The translations under genes were made by a program, and so were the position numbers. The notes beneath the pieces were generated by a model. The model was not told the origin of the DNA. It was given only the letters and a program-made list of their open reading frames with translations, and did not search any database. A stretch of DNA of 64,000 nucleotides from Bifidobacterium parmae (lineage in GTDB: Bacteria; Actinomycetota; Actinomycetes; Actinomycetales; Bifidobacteriaceae). This document shows positions 9,905 through 18,825 of the stretch, in pieces. Positions within the stretch are counted from its first letter, which is position 1. Every line of letters begins with the position of its first letter. Where the stretch lies: the NCBI RefSeq assembly GCF_002860365.1, contig NZ_NMWT01000025.1, positions 62,001-126,000 on the forward strand, written 5' to 3'.

Positions 9905-12900
9905 ATGCGATTCGATCCGGAACATGAGCTGAGACGGTGCGACCGTGTCATCGCGCAACGCGTCGCGCCATACGTCCATGTCACCATGTCCGCGTGCACG
10001 GTGCGTGCGGCGGACAATCCAGGCGAGCCCGAGCCGGCCTCCGCGTTCCTCGCGCGCGCCCGAAACGGAACCGCGGAATTCCGGCCGTTCCCGATACCCG
10101 GGCCATGGGGGACGACGTGGGGCACCACCTGGTTCGAGGTGACCGGTCGCGTCGATCGCGCGGCGACCCGCGGCCGCGACGTGGAACTCGTGACGGACCT
10201 TGGCTGGAACCGTCCGGACTGGCCGGGATTCCAAGCGGAAGGGCTCGTCTACCGGGCCTACGGCACGGTGGTCAAAGCCGTCAATCCCCGCAACCGGTGG
10301 GTGCCGCTCATCCGCGCCGACGGCACGGACATCGCCGGTCTCGACGAGGACGGTCGGTTCACGCTCTACCTCGAAGCCGCGTGCAATCCCGACCTGAGCG
10401 AGTCCACCGGCTTCGCTCCCACGACGCTCGGCGGCGATCCCACCGGCATACGGGATCTGCCGTACACGGTGAACCGCATGGACGTCACCCAGTTCGACCG
10501 CGACCAGTTCGCCTTGATGATGGACCTCGAGACGGCGTCCGGTCTCGTCCGCGAGCTCGCGGACGATGATCCGAGACGATGGCGGCTCGCCAAAGCGCTC
10601 AAACGCGCGTTGGACGCCTACGACGAACACGACCGCGAGACCACCGTCCCGCAGGCGCGCGCCGAACTCGCCGGAGTGCTCGCCGCGCCGGCCGCCGCGA
10701 GCGCGGTACGGCATGTCGCCGTCGGCCACGCGCACATCGACACCGCATGGCTGTGGCCGATGCGCGAGACCCGGCGCAAGGTGGCGCGTACCGTCGCCAA
10801 CGTGCTCGCCCTCATGGACGAGGACCCCGACATGACGTTCGCGATGAGCTCCGTCCGACACTACACGTGGCTCGAACACGACCATCCAGACCTGTTCGCC
10901 CGGATGCTGCATCGCATCGACGAAGGCCGGTTCATCCCCGTAGGCGGCATGTGGGTCGAAGCCGACATGATGATGCCCACCGGTGAATCGCTGGTACGCC
11001 AGTTCACCACCGGTCTCTCCTACTGCCGCAACCATCTCGGCGTGAGACCGCGCGGCGTCTGGCTCCCCGACTCGTTCGGCTTCGACGCCGCTCTGCCACA
11101 GATCGCCCGACGCGCCGGATTCGACTGGTTCCTCACCAACAAGCTCTCCTGGAACGACACGAACCGTCCCGACCATCACGCCTTCCTGTGGGAGGGTATC
11201 GACGGCACGCGCATCCTCGTCCACATGCCGCCGTCCGCCACCTACGGATCCACGATGGAGATGAACGAGCTCATGCGCTCGCAACGCGACCTCACCGACA
11301 AGGACCTTGTGGACGACGCGATCATCCTCTACGGGCACGGCGACGGAGGAGGCGGTCCCACCCGAGAGATGGCCGCGCGAATCCGCCGCGCGCACGACCT
11401 CGAAGGCGCCCCGAAGGTCGCCTTCGGCACACCCGACCAGCTGTTCGCCGCGTTGCACCGCGACATCGTCGACGACGTGCAGAACGAGACACCCGTACGA
11501 CGCGGCGAACTCTACCTCGAACTTCACCGCGGCACATACACGGCGCAGCAGGAGATGAAACGTCGCTGCCGAGAGGAGGAATCCCTGCTGCGCGTCGTCG
11601 ACCGTCTCGTTGCGACGGCGCTCGTGCACGTTCCCGGCTATGAGCCGCCGCGCGCCGAACTCGACCGTATCTGGAAACGTCTGCTCGTCAACCAGTTCCA
11701 CGACATCCTGCCCGGCACCGGCATCGCCCGCGTCCACCGCGAAGCGCGCGACGTCTACGCACAGGACATCGCACGGCTGCATGAACTCGCGACGGAGACG
11801 ACGCGTGCGCTGCTGCGCGACGCCGCCATCGCCGACAGGAATGAAGCCGTCACGGAACGGGAAGGATGCGATGCCACCCTACCGAACGCGTCCGGGACAT
11901 CGACGGCACGCGACGGTTCCCGCTGCGACACTGGACAATGCGAACGTCCGGTACGCGTCACGCGCGACGACGCCGGCGTGACGTTCGACAACGGCCTGCT
12001 GCGCGCGCACATCACCACGGAAGGCGCCGTGAACTCCCTGATCGACCTCGCCGTCGACCGCGAGATCGTGCCCGAGGGGACGGCCATCGGCCGTTACGAA
12101 CTGCTGCGCGACGAGCCGTCGCAATGGGACGCATGGGAATTGGAACGCGACGCGTTCGACACCGCCATGCCGCTCACGGATGCGGCACTCGCCGATGTCG
12201 CCGTCGCGGCGGACGGCACGGCGACGGCCGTGGGCATCGTCGCGACGGACGGCGTGCGCATCCGCACGCGCATCGTGTTGCGCCCGGACGCTCGCTCGCT
12301 CGACTTCCACGCCGATGTGGACTGGCATGCGCAGGAGCGTATGCTCAAGGTCGACGTTCCCGTGGCCGTGCGCACTGACCGCGCGCGGTTCGAATGCCCA
12401 TACGGATTCGTGGAACGGCCGGTCACGGCCGGTCCGCTCGGGGAGAATCCCGCATACGAGAGCTGCACGGGGCGGTTCGTGCGCGTCGCTGAGACCGGGT
12501 ACGCGGTCGCCGTCGTGAACGGGTCCACTTACGGTGCCGACGTGTCGTCGGTCCGCCGCGATCCGATGCAGGGGAGCTATGGCGGCGTGATGGTCCGGTT
12601 GTCGTTGCTGTCTTCTCCGCGATATCCGGATCCGGATGCCGACATGGGACGGCACTCGTTCGACTGGTCGGTGCTCGCCGCGGCGGACATGCCGGCGACG
12701 TTTGCCGAGGCCGTGCGGCTCAACACGTCGGATGTCGATGGTCTGGCCGATGTCGCGCCGCTTGCCTCGCTCGACCACATGCGAGGCCTGGTGGTGCTCG
12801 ACTGGGTGAAGCCCGCCGACGATGATTCCGGCGACATCATCCTGCGTCTGGTCGAGGCGGCGGGCGGTCGGGCGAAGGTGACGCTGCGTCTCGATCCTGC

Positions 12901-13075
12901 GCTTGACGGATGCTCGGTCATGGAGACCGATCTGTTGGAGGAGGAACCTCCTGGACCGGATCTGCCGCGCGCGCTCGAGATCGAGACGCCGGCCGGACGC
13001 GACGGCGTGCCGCTCGTCTTCGGCCCGTTCCAGCTGGCGACGCTGCGCATCCGGAGACGCATGCGGAGACGATGA
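9905..13075 (+). CDS. alpha-mannosidase, GH38
   Basis: This 1056-residue protein is a GH38 alpha-mannosidase that releases alpha-linked mannose, probably from N-glycan fragments in the host gut. The zinc site motif GHAHIDTAWLWP is near residue 275, WVEADMMMPTGES near 350, the probable nucleophile in LPDSFGFDAALPQ near 388, and the zinc His in YGHGDGGGGPT near 478. There is no signal peptide, so it acts in the cytoplasm on imported oligosaccharides. The ATG is 18 bases after the aminotransferase gene and has a weak ribosome site, so it may be read from the same transcript. It lies beside a sugar kinase, permease and ROK regulators, as in other bifidobacterial N-glycan loci. Confidence 0.92.
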   Translation: MRFDPEHELRRCDRVIAQRVAPYVHVTMSACTVRAADNPGEPEPASAFLARARNGTAEFRPFPIPGPWGTTWGTTWFEVTGRVDRAATRGRDVELVTDLGWNRPDWPGFQAEGLVYRAYGTVVKAVNPRNRWVPLIRADGTDIAGLDEDGRFTLYLEAACNPDLSESTGFAPTTLGGDPTGIRDLPYTVNRMDVTQFDRDQFALMMDLETASGLVRELADDDPRRWRLAKALKRALDAYDEHDRETTVPQARAELAGVLAAPAAASAVRHVAVGHAHIDTAWLWPMRETRRKVARTVANVLALMDEDPDMTFAMSSVRHYTWLEHDHPDLFARMLHRIDEGRFIPVGGMWVEADMMMPTGESLVRQFTTGLSYCRNHLGVRPRGVWLPDSFGFDAALPQIARRAGFDWFLTNKLSWNDTNRPDHHAFLWEGIDGTRILVHMPPSATYGSTMEMNELMRSQRDLTDKDLVDDAIILYGHGDGGGGPTREMAARIRRAHDLEGAPKVAFGTPDQLFAALHRDIVDDVQNETPVRRGELYLELHRGTYTAQQEMKRRCREEESLLRVVDRLVATALVHVPGYEPPRAELDRIWKRLLVNQFHDILPGTGIARVHREARDVYAQDIARLHELATETTRALLRDAAIADRNEAVTEREGCDATLPNASGTSTARDGSRCDTGQCERPVRVTRDDAGVTFDNGLLRAHITTEGAVNSLIDLAVDREIVPEGTAIGRYELLRDEPSQWDAWELERDAFDTAMPLTDAALADVAVAADGTATAVGIVATDGVRIRTRIVLRPDARSLDFHADVDWHAQERMLKVDVPVAVRTDRARFECPYGFVERPVTAGPLGENPAYESCTGRFVRVAETGYAVAVVNGSTYGADVSSVRRDPMQGSYGGVMVRLSLLSSPRYPDPDADMGRHSFDWSVLAAADMPATFAEAVRLNTSDVDGLADVAPLASLDHMRGLVVLDWVKPADDDSGDIILRLVEAAGGRAKVTLRLDPALDGCSVMETDLLEEEPPGPDLPRALEIETPAGRDGVPLVFGPFQLATLRIRRRMRRR

Positions 13076-13078
13076 AAA

Positions 13079-13123
13079 GGGGTGGGGTTCTTCCGGAAAC
13101 GATTTCCGGAAGAACCCCACCCC
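13079..13123. terminator. strong bidirectional terminator
   Basis: A perfect 21-bp stem with a 3-base loop lies between the convergent alpha-mannosidase and sugar permease genes. The sequence starts GGGGTGGGG and ends CCCCACCCC, flanked by AAAA on the left and CTTA on the right. Confidence 0.85.
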
Positions 13124-13169
13124 TTAGGTCAGGTTCGCGGTCGTGGACCGTTCACCTCGGCGAAGGCGA

Positions 13170-14399
13170 TCAGGCCTCGGCCTTCTTGCCTTCGATCAGC
13201 TTGTAGCCGAAGCCGATGACGAGCACGTAGACGCAGCCGACGGCCATCACGATGATGCCACCGAACTGGCCGGCCGCGTCGGCCGCGACACCCATGATCG
13301 GCGGGAAGATGGCGCCGCCGATGAGGCCCATGAGCATGAGGCCGGAGATCTCGTTCTGGCGCTCCGGACGGTACATGAGCGCGTGGGAGAGGAACAGCGA
13401 GAACACGTTCGAGTTACCGAAACCGACGAGGGCGACGGCGGTCCAGAACAGCCACTGCGGCGGGTCGTTCGGGGTGAGCGTGAACACGGCGAAGCAGACG
13501 GCGGACAGCGTCATGATGACGCCGCAGATGCGCATGCCGAGCTTGTTGCTGATCTTCTGGAGCACGATGCCGCCGGTGAAGCAGCCGATCATACGGGCGA
13601 TGAAGTAGACCATCGTCGCGTTGGTGGCGACGGTCAGGGCGATGTCGGTGTGCTCCATGAGGATGCGCGGCGCCTGGGCGTTGATGCCGACGTCGACGCC
13701 CACGTGGGCGACGATGCCGAGGAAGCACAGGAAGACGATGCCGTCGGAGAACAGCAGCTTGAAGCAGCGGCCGATGGTGGTGGTGCCGGCGTCCGGAGCG
13801 GGCTCGTCGATCTTGTCGAACGCGAGCCAGATGTAGCCGATGATGCCGACGACCAGGTAGATCACGAACAGGATCCACCACATGTTGAGCTGGTTGAAGC
13901 CCCACGCGGCGATGTACGGAGCGAACAGGGAGGCGAAGGCCTTGACGAACTGGCCGGTGGTCAGCGTGGAGGCGAGCTTGTCGCCCTTGACGAACACGGT
14001 CAGCAGCGGGTTGAGGGACACCTGCATGAGGGTGTTGCCGATGCCGAGGAACGCGAAGGAGATGACGATCAGGACGAGGCGGGCGGTACCGGAGAAGGCG
14101 ACGTAGCCGATGATCGGCAGGGCCATGGCCACGAGCGTGACGAGGATGGACCACAGCACGGTCTTGCGGCGGCCGATCTTGTTCATGAGGATGCCGGTCG
14201 GCACGGAGAAGATGAGGAACCAGAAGAACACCATCGTGGTGAACAGGTTCGCGGTGCCGTCGGCCAGAGAGAACTCCGCCTTGACGTAGTTGGTGGCCGT
14301 GCCGACGAGGTCGACGAAGCCCATGACGAAGAACGCCAGCATCACCGGGGCGATCTTGGCGAAACCGGCATTGCCGGTCTTGGTGGTTTCGTTGCTCAT
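13170..14399 (-). CDS. MFS sugar permease
   Basis: A 409-residue major facilitator with about 12 membrane segments, beginning with GFAKIAPVMLAFFVMGFVD and carrying the MFS loop motif MNKIGRRKT after helix 2. It resembles the fucose/glucose-type sugar:H+ symporters. The ATG at 14399 is chosen because AAAGGGAATTATTAC precedes it on the minus strand and the N-terminus MSNETTKTG fits; longer versions run into Arg-rich out-of-family sequence. It follows the PfkB kinase gene, so it probably brings in the sugar that the kinase phosphorylates (fructose is the best guess). A hairpin at 14569-14604 lies between the two genes. Confidence 0.85.
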   Translation of the reverse strand: MSNETTKTGNAGFAKIAPVMLAFFVMGFVDLVGTATNYVKAEFSLADGTANLFTTMVFFWFLIFSVPTGILMNKIGRRKTVLWSILVTLVAMALPIIGYVAFSGTARLVLIVISFAFLGIGNTLMQVSLNPLLTVFVKGDKLASTLTTGQFVKAFASLFAPYIAAWGFNQLNMWWILFVIYLVVGIIGYIWLAFDKIDEPAPDAGTTTIGRCFKLLFSDGIVFLCFLGIVAHVGVDVGINAQAPRILMEHTDIALTVATNATMVYFIARMIGCFTGGIVLQKISNKLGMRICGVIMTLSAVCFAVFTLTPNDPPQWLFWTAVALVGFGNSNVFSLFLSHALMYRPERQNEISGLMLMGLIGGAIFPPIMGVAADAAGQFGGIIVMAVGCVYVLVIGFGYKLIEGKKAEA

Positions 14400-14568
14400 T
14401 GTAATAATTCCCTTTTTCCTGTAATGAGACTGACGAAATAATCGATATTCAGTTATGGCTTGCCTTGGGCGGCGGGTTTTGTCCCCGCGCCGGGACGGTC
14501 GTCGAAAAGCAAGTGATGCTGGGACGGCGGTGTCCCGGCGCGAAACGGGCGCCAAGGAAAGGTGGCGG

Positions 14569-14604
14569 GTGACCGTCCTTCGCGTCATGCGACAGGACGG
14601 TCAC
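14569..14604. terminator. inverted repeat between kinase and permease genes
   Basis: GTGACCGTCCT pairs exactly with AGGACGGTCAC around a 14-base loop. It could attenuate transcription from the kinase gene into the permease gene. No T tract is obvious. Confidence 0.5.
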
Positions 14605-14630
14605 GATGCCGCGTCATGCGGCGGACGGAC

Positions 14631-15527
14631 TCACTTGCCGGCTTCGGCCAGGTAGTCGGTCATGTGAGCCGGGTACTCCGGCCAGGCGCCGTTGGCGGTG
14701 CACACGAAGGCGGCGGTGTTGACGGCCTTGCGGTGCGCCTCGGTGAGCGTGTCGCCCAGCAGGATGCGGGCGGTGAAGGTGCCGGAGAAGGAGTCGCCCG
14801 CACCGACCGTGTCGACGACTTCGACGCGCGGGGTGTCCACGGTGGAGATCTCGCCGTTCTTGGAGATGATCGTGGAGTAGGCGGAGCCGGCGGTCAGGAT
14901 CACGTAGTCGAGCTTGTACTGCTCGAGGAACCAACGGCAGGCGTCCTCGCCGGAGGTGCCGCGGATGTCGAACATGTCGCGCAGGAGCAGCAGCTCCTCG
15001 TCGTTGATCTTGAACACGGTGGCGGCCTCGAGCAGCTCTTCGATGAGCTCCTTGGAGTAGTGGTCGCCGCGCAGGTTGATGTCGAAGAACTTCATCGCGC
15101 CCGGCTTGGTGTGCTTGAGCAGCTCGGTGATGGTGGCGTGGGACTCGGGGGAGCGCAGGGCCAGGGTGCCGTAGCAGACGGCGTCGGCCTGCTCGACGAC
15201 CTCGATGAGCTGCTTGGTGTACAGGATGTGATCCCAGGCGACGCCCTTGACGATGGTGTACTCCGGGATGCCGTTGCGCAGCTCGACTTCGACGGTGGAG
15301 GTCGGCCAGGCGTTGCGCTGGATGACGGCGTGGATGCCGGCCTTGGCGGTCTCGGCCAGGAGCTCGTCGCCGAGCTCGTCCTCACCGACGGCGGAGACGG
15401 AGTAGCCGTCCGCGCCGTTCATCATCGCGTGGTAGGCGAAGTTCACCGGGGCGCCGCCGGCGCGCTTGCCGGAGGGGAGCATATCCCACAGGAGTTCGCC
15501 GAGGGAGAGAACGATGGGCTTGGACAT
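14631..15527 (-). CDS. frk: PfkB-family carbohydrate kinase, probable fructokinase
   Basis: The 298-residue product is a ribokinase/PfkB-family sugar kinase. The N-terminal substrate motif is AGGAPVNFAYHAMMNGAD near residue 24 and the C-terminal ATP/catalytic motif is DTVGAGDSFSGTF with the base Asp near residue 245. Bifidobacterium longum has a fructokinase of this family needed for growth on fructose, and length and motifs agree. Downstream lies a sugar permease, and upstream a ROK regulator on the same strand. ATG 15527 has AGGAAAGGAACC upstream. Substrate assignment to fructose is by homology and context only. Confidence 0.85.
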   Translation of the reverse strand: MSKPIVLSLGELLWDMLPSGKRAGGAPVNFAYHAMMNGADGYSVSAVGEDELGDELLAETAKAGIHAVIQRNAWPTSTVEVELRNGIPEYTIVKGVAWDHILYTKQLIEVVEQADAVCYGTLALRSPESHATITELLKHTKPGAMKFFDINLRGDHYSKELIEELLEAATVFKINDEELLLLRDMFDIRGTSGEDACRWFLEQYKLDYVILTAGSAYSTIISKNGEISTVDTPRVEVVDTVGAGDSFSGTFTARILLGDTLTEAHRKAVNTAAFVCTANGAWPEYPAHMTDYLAEAGK

Positions 15528-15581
15528 GGTGGTTCCTTTCCTTCTGTTGTTTTTCCGTATGGAAAATCTTGGGTTTCGCGG

Positions 15582-16802
15582 TCAGCTCAGATCGAAGAAC
15601 ATCGAGGGGTGATCAAGGAACTGGGTGGCCGCCACCGCCGCGGTACCACATACGGTCGCGTCGGTGGGCATGGTGGACAGTCTGATTTCGGTGGAGTCGC
15701 AGATCTCGCGGATCGAGCGGCTGCGCACCGTGGCCTGCACTTCGTCGAGCAGCAGGTGTCCCGCTTCGGAGACGATGTCGCCGATGATGATGAGCCGGGG
15801 GTTGAACGTGTTGAAGATGTTGACGCATCCGTAGCCGATGTATCGGCCGATGCGCCGGACCATCTTCACGGCGCTGTCGACGCCTTCCCGTGCAAGCGCG
15901 AACAAGGCGCGGGCCGCATCCGTGTTGCTCATCAATTCGGCGTGGGGTACGGGGCCTCCCTCCTCGATAAGCATCTCCCGGATGGCGGGGGTGGAGCAGT
16001 AGCGTTCGAGGCAACCGCGGTTGCCGCAGTCGCACGGTTTGCCGTCGATATCGATGGAGACGTGGCCGATTTCGGTGGCGGCTCCGAGCGCGCCGTTGAT
16101 GATGCGTTCGTTCTCGATGACTCCCAGGCCGACGCCTTCGCCGACGAGGAAGTAGGAGATGTCGTCCTCTCCGTGCGATTCGGGATCGAACAGATAGTGG
16201 GCGAGCGCGCCTGCGCGGGCGTCCTGCTCGACGAACACCGGTACACGGAAGGCGTGGCCGAATTCCTCGATGAAGTTGACGTCGCGCCATCCGAGCATGG
16301 AGGAGACGACGGCCGTGCGGCCTTCGTCACGCATGTAGGGGCCGGGTACGGCCATGGCTATGGCGATGATGGAGGGGTCGGCATCGAGTAGCGACTGGAG
16401 CCGAACGTGCATGAGACGGACGGCTTCGCCGATGGTCTCGTTGGTGACCGGCGGCAGGTCCTCAAGGCCGAGCGTGTTGCCGCACAGGTCGAACACGCCG
16501 ACCTGCACGAGCGAACGTGCGAACTTGACACCGATGATGTGGAATCGTTCGGTGTCGAGCATCAGTCCGATGGAACGGCGGTTCTTCGCGCCTTCCATGT
16601 CGCCGGTTTCCTCGATCGCGCCGGCTTCGATGAGCTGTGCGGTGATCTTGGTGATGGCGGCGGGGGTGAGGTTCAGTGATTTGGCGATCTGAGCCCTGGA
16701 ACTGACCCCGTTGTGGTAAAGGTGCTGGAGTACGCGGGAACGATTGGATTCCGCCACCGTCGCCTGGGATGTCGTGGTGTTGGCTTGTGTGCTGCTGTTC
16801 AT
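15582..16802 (-). CDS. ROK-family transcriptional regulator
   Basis: A 406-residue NagC/XylR-type ROK protein. The N-terminal winged HTH (NRSRVLQHLYHNGVSSRAQI, LNLTPAAITKITAQLIE) is followed by the sugar-kinase-like ROK domain with AVPGPYM, FVEQDARAGALA and the zinc motif CDCGNRGCLERYC. Such proteins repress sugar genes until a sugar or sugar phosphate binds. The ATG follows AAGGAGGTGTCGAG. A clear promoter with an embedded dyad lies upstream (16866-16894), pointing to self-control. It reads into the kinase gene after a 54-base gap with no terminator, so ROK-frk may be one operon. Confidence 0.92.
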   Translation of the reverse strand: MNSSTQANTTTSQATVAESNRSRVLQHLYHNGVSSRAQIAKSLNLTPAAITKITAQLIEAGAIEETGDMEGAKNRRSIGLMLDTERFHIIGVKFARSLVQVGVFDLCGNTLGLEDLPPVTNETIGEAVRLMHVRLQSLLDADPSIIAIAMAVPGPYMRDEGRTAVVSSMLGWRDVNFIEEFGHAFRVPVFVEQDARAGALAHYLFDPESHGEDDISYFLVGEGVGLGVIENERIINGALGAATEIGHVSIDIDGKPCDCGNRGCLERYCSTPAIREMLIEEGGPVPHAELMSNTDAARALFALAREGVDSAVKMVRRIGRYIGYGCVNIFNTFNPRLIIIGDIVSEAGHLLLDEVQATVRSRSIREICDSTEIRLSTMPTDATVCGTAAVAATQFLDHPSMFFDLS

Positions 16803-16865
16803 CTCGACACCTCCTTGCGCGATTGACCGGCTGTCCGCTCGTCGTTGAATCTGAACTTCGCTGAC

Positions 16866-16894
16866 ATATTAACGCGGTTAATGCATGAACGCAA
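16866..16894 (-). promoter_or_regulatory. promoter of the ROK-frk operon with embedded operator
   Basis: On the minus strand a -35 TTGCGT (16889-16894) is spaced 17 bases from a -10 TAATAT (16866-16871). Inside the spacer, TTAAC-GCG-GTTAA (16869-16881) is a perfect 5-3-5 palindrome. A repressor bound there would cover the spacer and -10, most likely the ROK protein itself. Confidence 0.65.
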
Positions 16895-16986
16895 TTAAGA
16901 TTTCATGTGGCGTGTCGTGTCGATGTACGCGTGTCGCGCTGGTTGAAGTGCTATGTGACGGACTGATGTGGCTGAGCGCTCCCGTG

Positions 16987-18138
16987 TCATGCCGATTCGA
17001 GATGACGCATCGTCGCGGCTACGGCGGCCCCGCGCAAGGCGATGCCGGCTCCCTGCTGGCATCGCCTGATGCGGGTGCGCTCGTGGAAGTCGGATACGGT
17101 CATCGCGTCCAGACGGTTCTGCGCCGCGTCCAGGAACGTGCCGTTGACGATGTCGGCGGGGCCGTACACGCATACGTCGTCGATGTCGAGCAGGCCGATG
17201 GGCATGGCGATCGCGGAGGCGAAGTACGAGCCGGCATCCTGCAGGACCGCCGTCCTGCCGTTCGCGTCGGCTCCGGACATGCGTGCCCTCAACGCCGGAG
17301 CGCCGATCAGCGTCTCCATGCAACCGTGTTTGCCGCATGGGCATGGCGGCCCCTGATCCGGGTCGAGGGCGATATGGCCGATCTCGCCGCCCGCGTCATG
17401 CTCGCCGAGCACCGGCACGTCGTCGATGAGCGTCGCGGCGGCGATGCCCCGGCCGATTTTCACGAACATAAGGTTCGATTCGGCATCGCCGAAGAACCGT
17501 TCGGTGATCATGGAGGCGATCGTATCGTTGACCACGGTCACGGGAACGGGAAACCGTGCGCCGACCGCGGCGGCGAGATCGATGTCGCGCCATCCCAACG
17601 CCGTGGATTCGCGGATGACGCCGTCGCTGACCACTCCGGGGGTGGCGATGCCGATGCCGATGAGCGAGTCGCCGTCGATATCGGATCCGAGCCGGTCCAC
17701 GAGCCGGATGATATCGTCCGGATCCATGCTCGCGTCGGGTTCCAGCGCGATCTCCATGTGATTCTGCGGCGTGCCCCTGAGATCGGTGACCGCCCCCTCG
17801 ACGAGACGATCCTGGGACAGGTCGACGCCGATGACGTGCAATCGCGTCGGATCGACGGCGAGCAATGTGGCGCGCTTGCCTTTGCCGCTCACACTCGTCG
17901 CGTGTCCGCTCTCGCGGATGAGTCCCTCATCGATCATGCCGTTGACCACATCGGATACGGCGACGCGGGACAATCCGGTGATACGGCTCAACTCGGCCCG
18001 CGAGCGCGCGTCTGAGGGGAACAGCAGATTGAAGATGAGCGTACGGTTCATGCGTCGCACGTCGGACGGACTGGCCTTGCCGGGGTGCCCTCCGTGGACG
18101 ATCAGCGGCAATGGCCGTGTGCGGGTCTGCGGGGTCAT
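16987..18138 (-). CDS. ROK-family transcriptional regulator
   Basis: A second ROK regulator of 383 residues. The N-terminal HTH (RTLIFNLLFPSDARSRAEL, ITGLSRVAVSDVVNG) precedes the ROK domain with GIATPGVV, VNDTIAS, and the zinc motif CPCGKHGCMETL. The ATG at 18138 is supported by AAGGAGATGTCGC on the minus strand; a longer version from 18162 lacks a ribosome site. It is only distantly similar to the neighbouring ROK protein, so the pair probably reads different sugar signals. A 13-bp dyad overlapping a TATAAT lies upstream at 18240-18255. Confidence 0.9.
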   Translation of the reverse strand: MTPQTRTRPLPLIVHGGHPGKASPSDVRRMNRTLIFNLLFPSDARSRAELSRITGLSRVAVSDVVNGMIDEGLIRESGHATSVSGKGKRATLLAVDPTRLHVIGVDLSQDRLVEGAVTDLRGTPQNHMEIALEPDASMDPDDIIRLVDRLGSDIDGDSLIGIGIATPGVVSDGVIRESTALGWRDIDLAAAVGARFPVPVTVVNDTIASMITERFFGDAESNLMFVKIGRGIAAATLIDDVPVLGEHDAGGEIGHIALDPDQGPPCPCGKHGCMETLIGAPALRARMSGADANGRTAVLQDAGSYFASAIAMPIGLLDIDDVCVYGPADIVNGTFLDAAQNRLDAMTVSDFHERTRIRRCQQGAGIALRGAAVAATMRHLESA

Positions 18139-18239
18139 GCGACATCTCCTTGCCTGAGGCATCCGTTTCCGTCGTCGTTGATGGGCGGATGCGCGTCCCC
18201 GTAACCGCCGGACGCACTGTCTATCGATGATGTCTCCCC

Positions 18240-18255
18240 ATTATACGAGGCGTAT
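18240..18255 (-). promoter_or_regulatory. -10 element and dyad upstream of the second ROK gene
   Basis: The minus strand carries TATAAT at 18240-18245. It overlaps ATACG-AGG-CGTAT (18243-18255), a perfect 5-3-5 palindrome with the same geometry as the operator in the other ROK promoter. No good -35 is seen. Confidence 0.5.
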
Positions 18256-18258
18256 GAA

Positions 18259-18298
18259 AGCGCCGACCCGTCCGGCGGGAAACCGGCAGGTCGGCGCT
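18259..18298. terminator. terminator of the pepP-Nudix operon
   Basis: AGCGCCGACC pairs with GGTCGGCGCT and contains a smaller inner CCGGC/CCGG hairpin. It lies just after the Nudix stop on the minus strand. Confidence 0.7.
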
Positions 18299-18303
18299 GG
18301 GAA

Positions 18304-18825
18304 TCATCGGCGTTCGCCGTCGAACACGAAGAGCGCGTGGGCGTCACCCGCGGCTTTGTTCTCGATGTAGGTGCGGAACAGGGCGAGACGTTCCACGGTG
18401 CTTCGCGCCAGAGGCTCGGGCAGTTCGTCCATGGGGAACCATCCGACGGACAGGCTTTCGTCGTCGCCGACGAACGGCTCCGCGTTGCCGCCCGGCTTCA
18501 ACGCGCACAGGAACGAATGATCCATGTATTGCGCGTTGTCGCCGTTCGCGTAGGTGATGACGCGCGTATCCGAGGTGACTGCTACCAGGTCGGTGACGAC
18601 CGCATCCACGCCCGTCTCCTCCTTGATTTCACGCACCACCGTGTCGGCAGGCTGCTCGCCCGGTTCGTTGATGCCGTACACCATCGCCCACTCGCCGGTG
18701 TCCGAACGGCGGCCGAGCAGCACGCGGCCTTGATCGTCCAGCACGCAGCCGGTCACGCCGATCAGCCACAACGGGTCATGGCCGATCTTCTTCCTCAGAT
18801 CCAGGATGAACTGCGGGGTCGTCAT
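18304..18825 (-). CDS. Nudix hydrolase
   Basis: A 173-residue Nudix hydrolase. The full Nudix box fits residues 51-73 (GINEPGEQ...REIKEETGV), giving the metal-binding glutamates. Family members hydrolyse nucleoside diphosphates linked to another group, such as damaged dNTPs, ADP-ribose or NADH; the exact substrate is unknown. The start at 18825 forms an ATGA overlap with the stop codon of the aminopeptidase gene, so it is translationally coupled. A longer reading from 18912 would lie inside the upstream gene and is not supported. Confidence 0.9.
   Translation of the reverse strand: MTTPQFILDLRKKIGHDPLWLIGVTGCVLDDQGRVLLGRRSDTGEWAMVYGINEPGEQPADTVVREIKEETGVDAVVTDLVAVTSDTRVITYANGDNAQYMDHSFLCALKPGGNAEPFVGDDESLSVGWFPMDELPEPLARSTVERLALFRTYIENKAAGDAHALFVFDGERR

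Noticed and set aside
8615-11782. An uninterrupted minus-strand frame of over 1000 codons opposite the aminotransferase and alpha-mannosidase genes
   Set aside because: It mirrors the GC-rich third positions of the plus-strand genes and has low-complexity Val/Asp/His/Gly/Arg composition with no domain.
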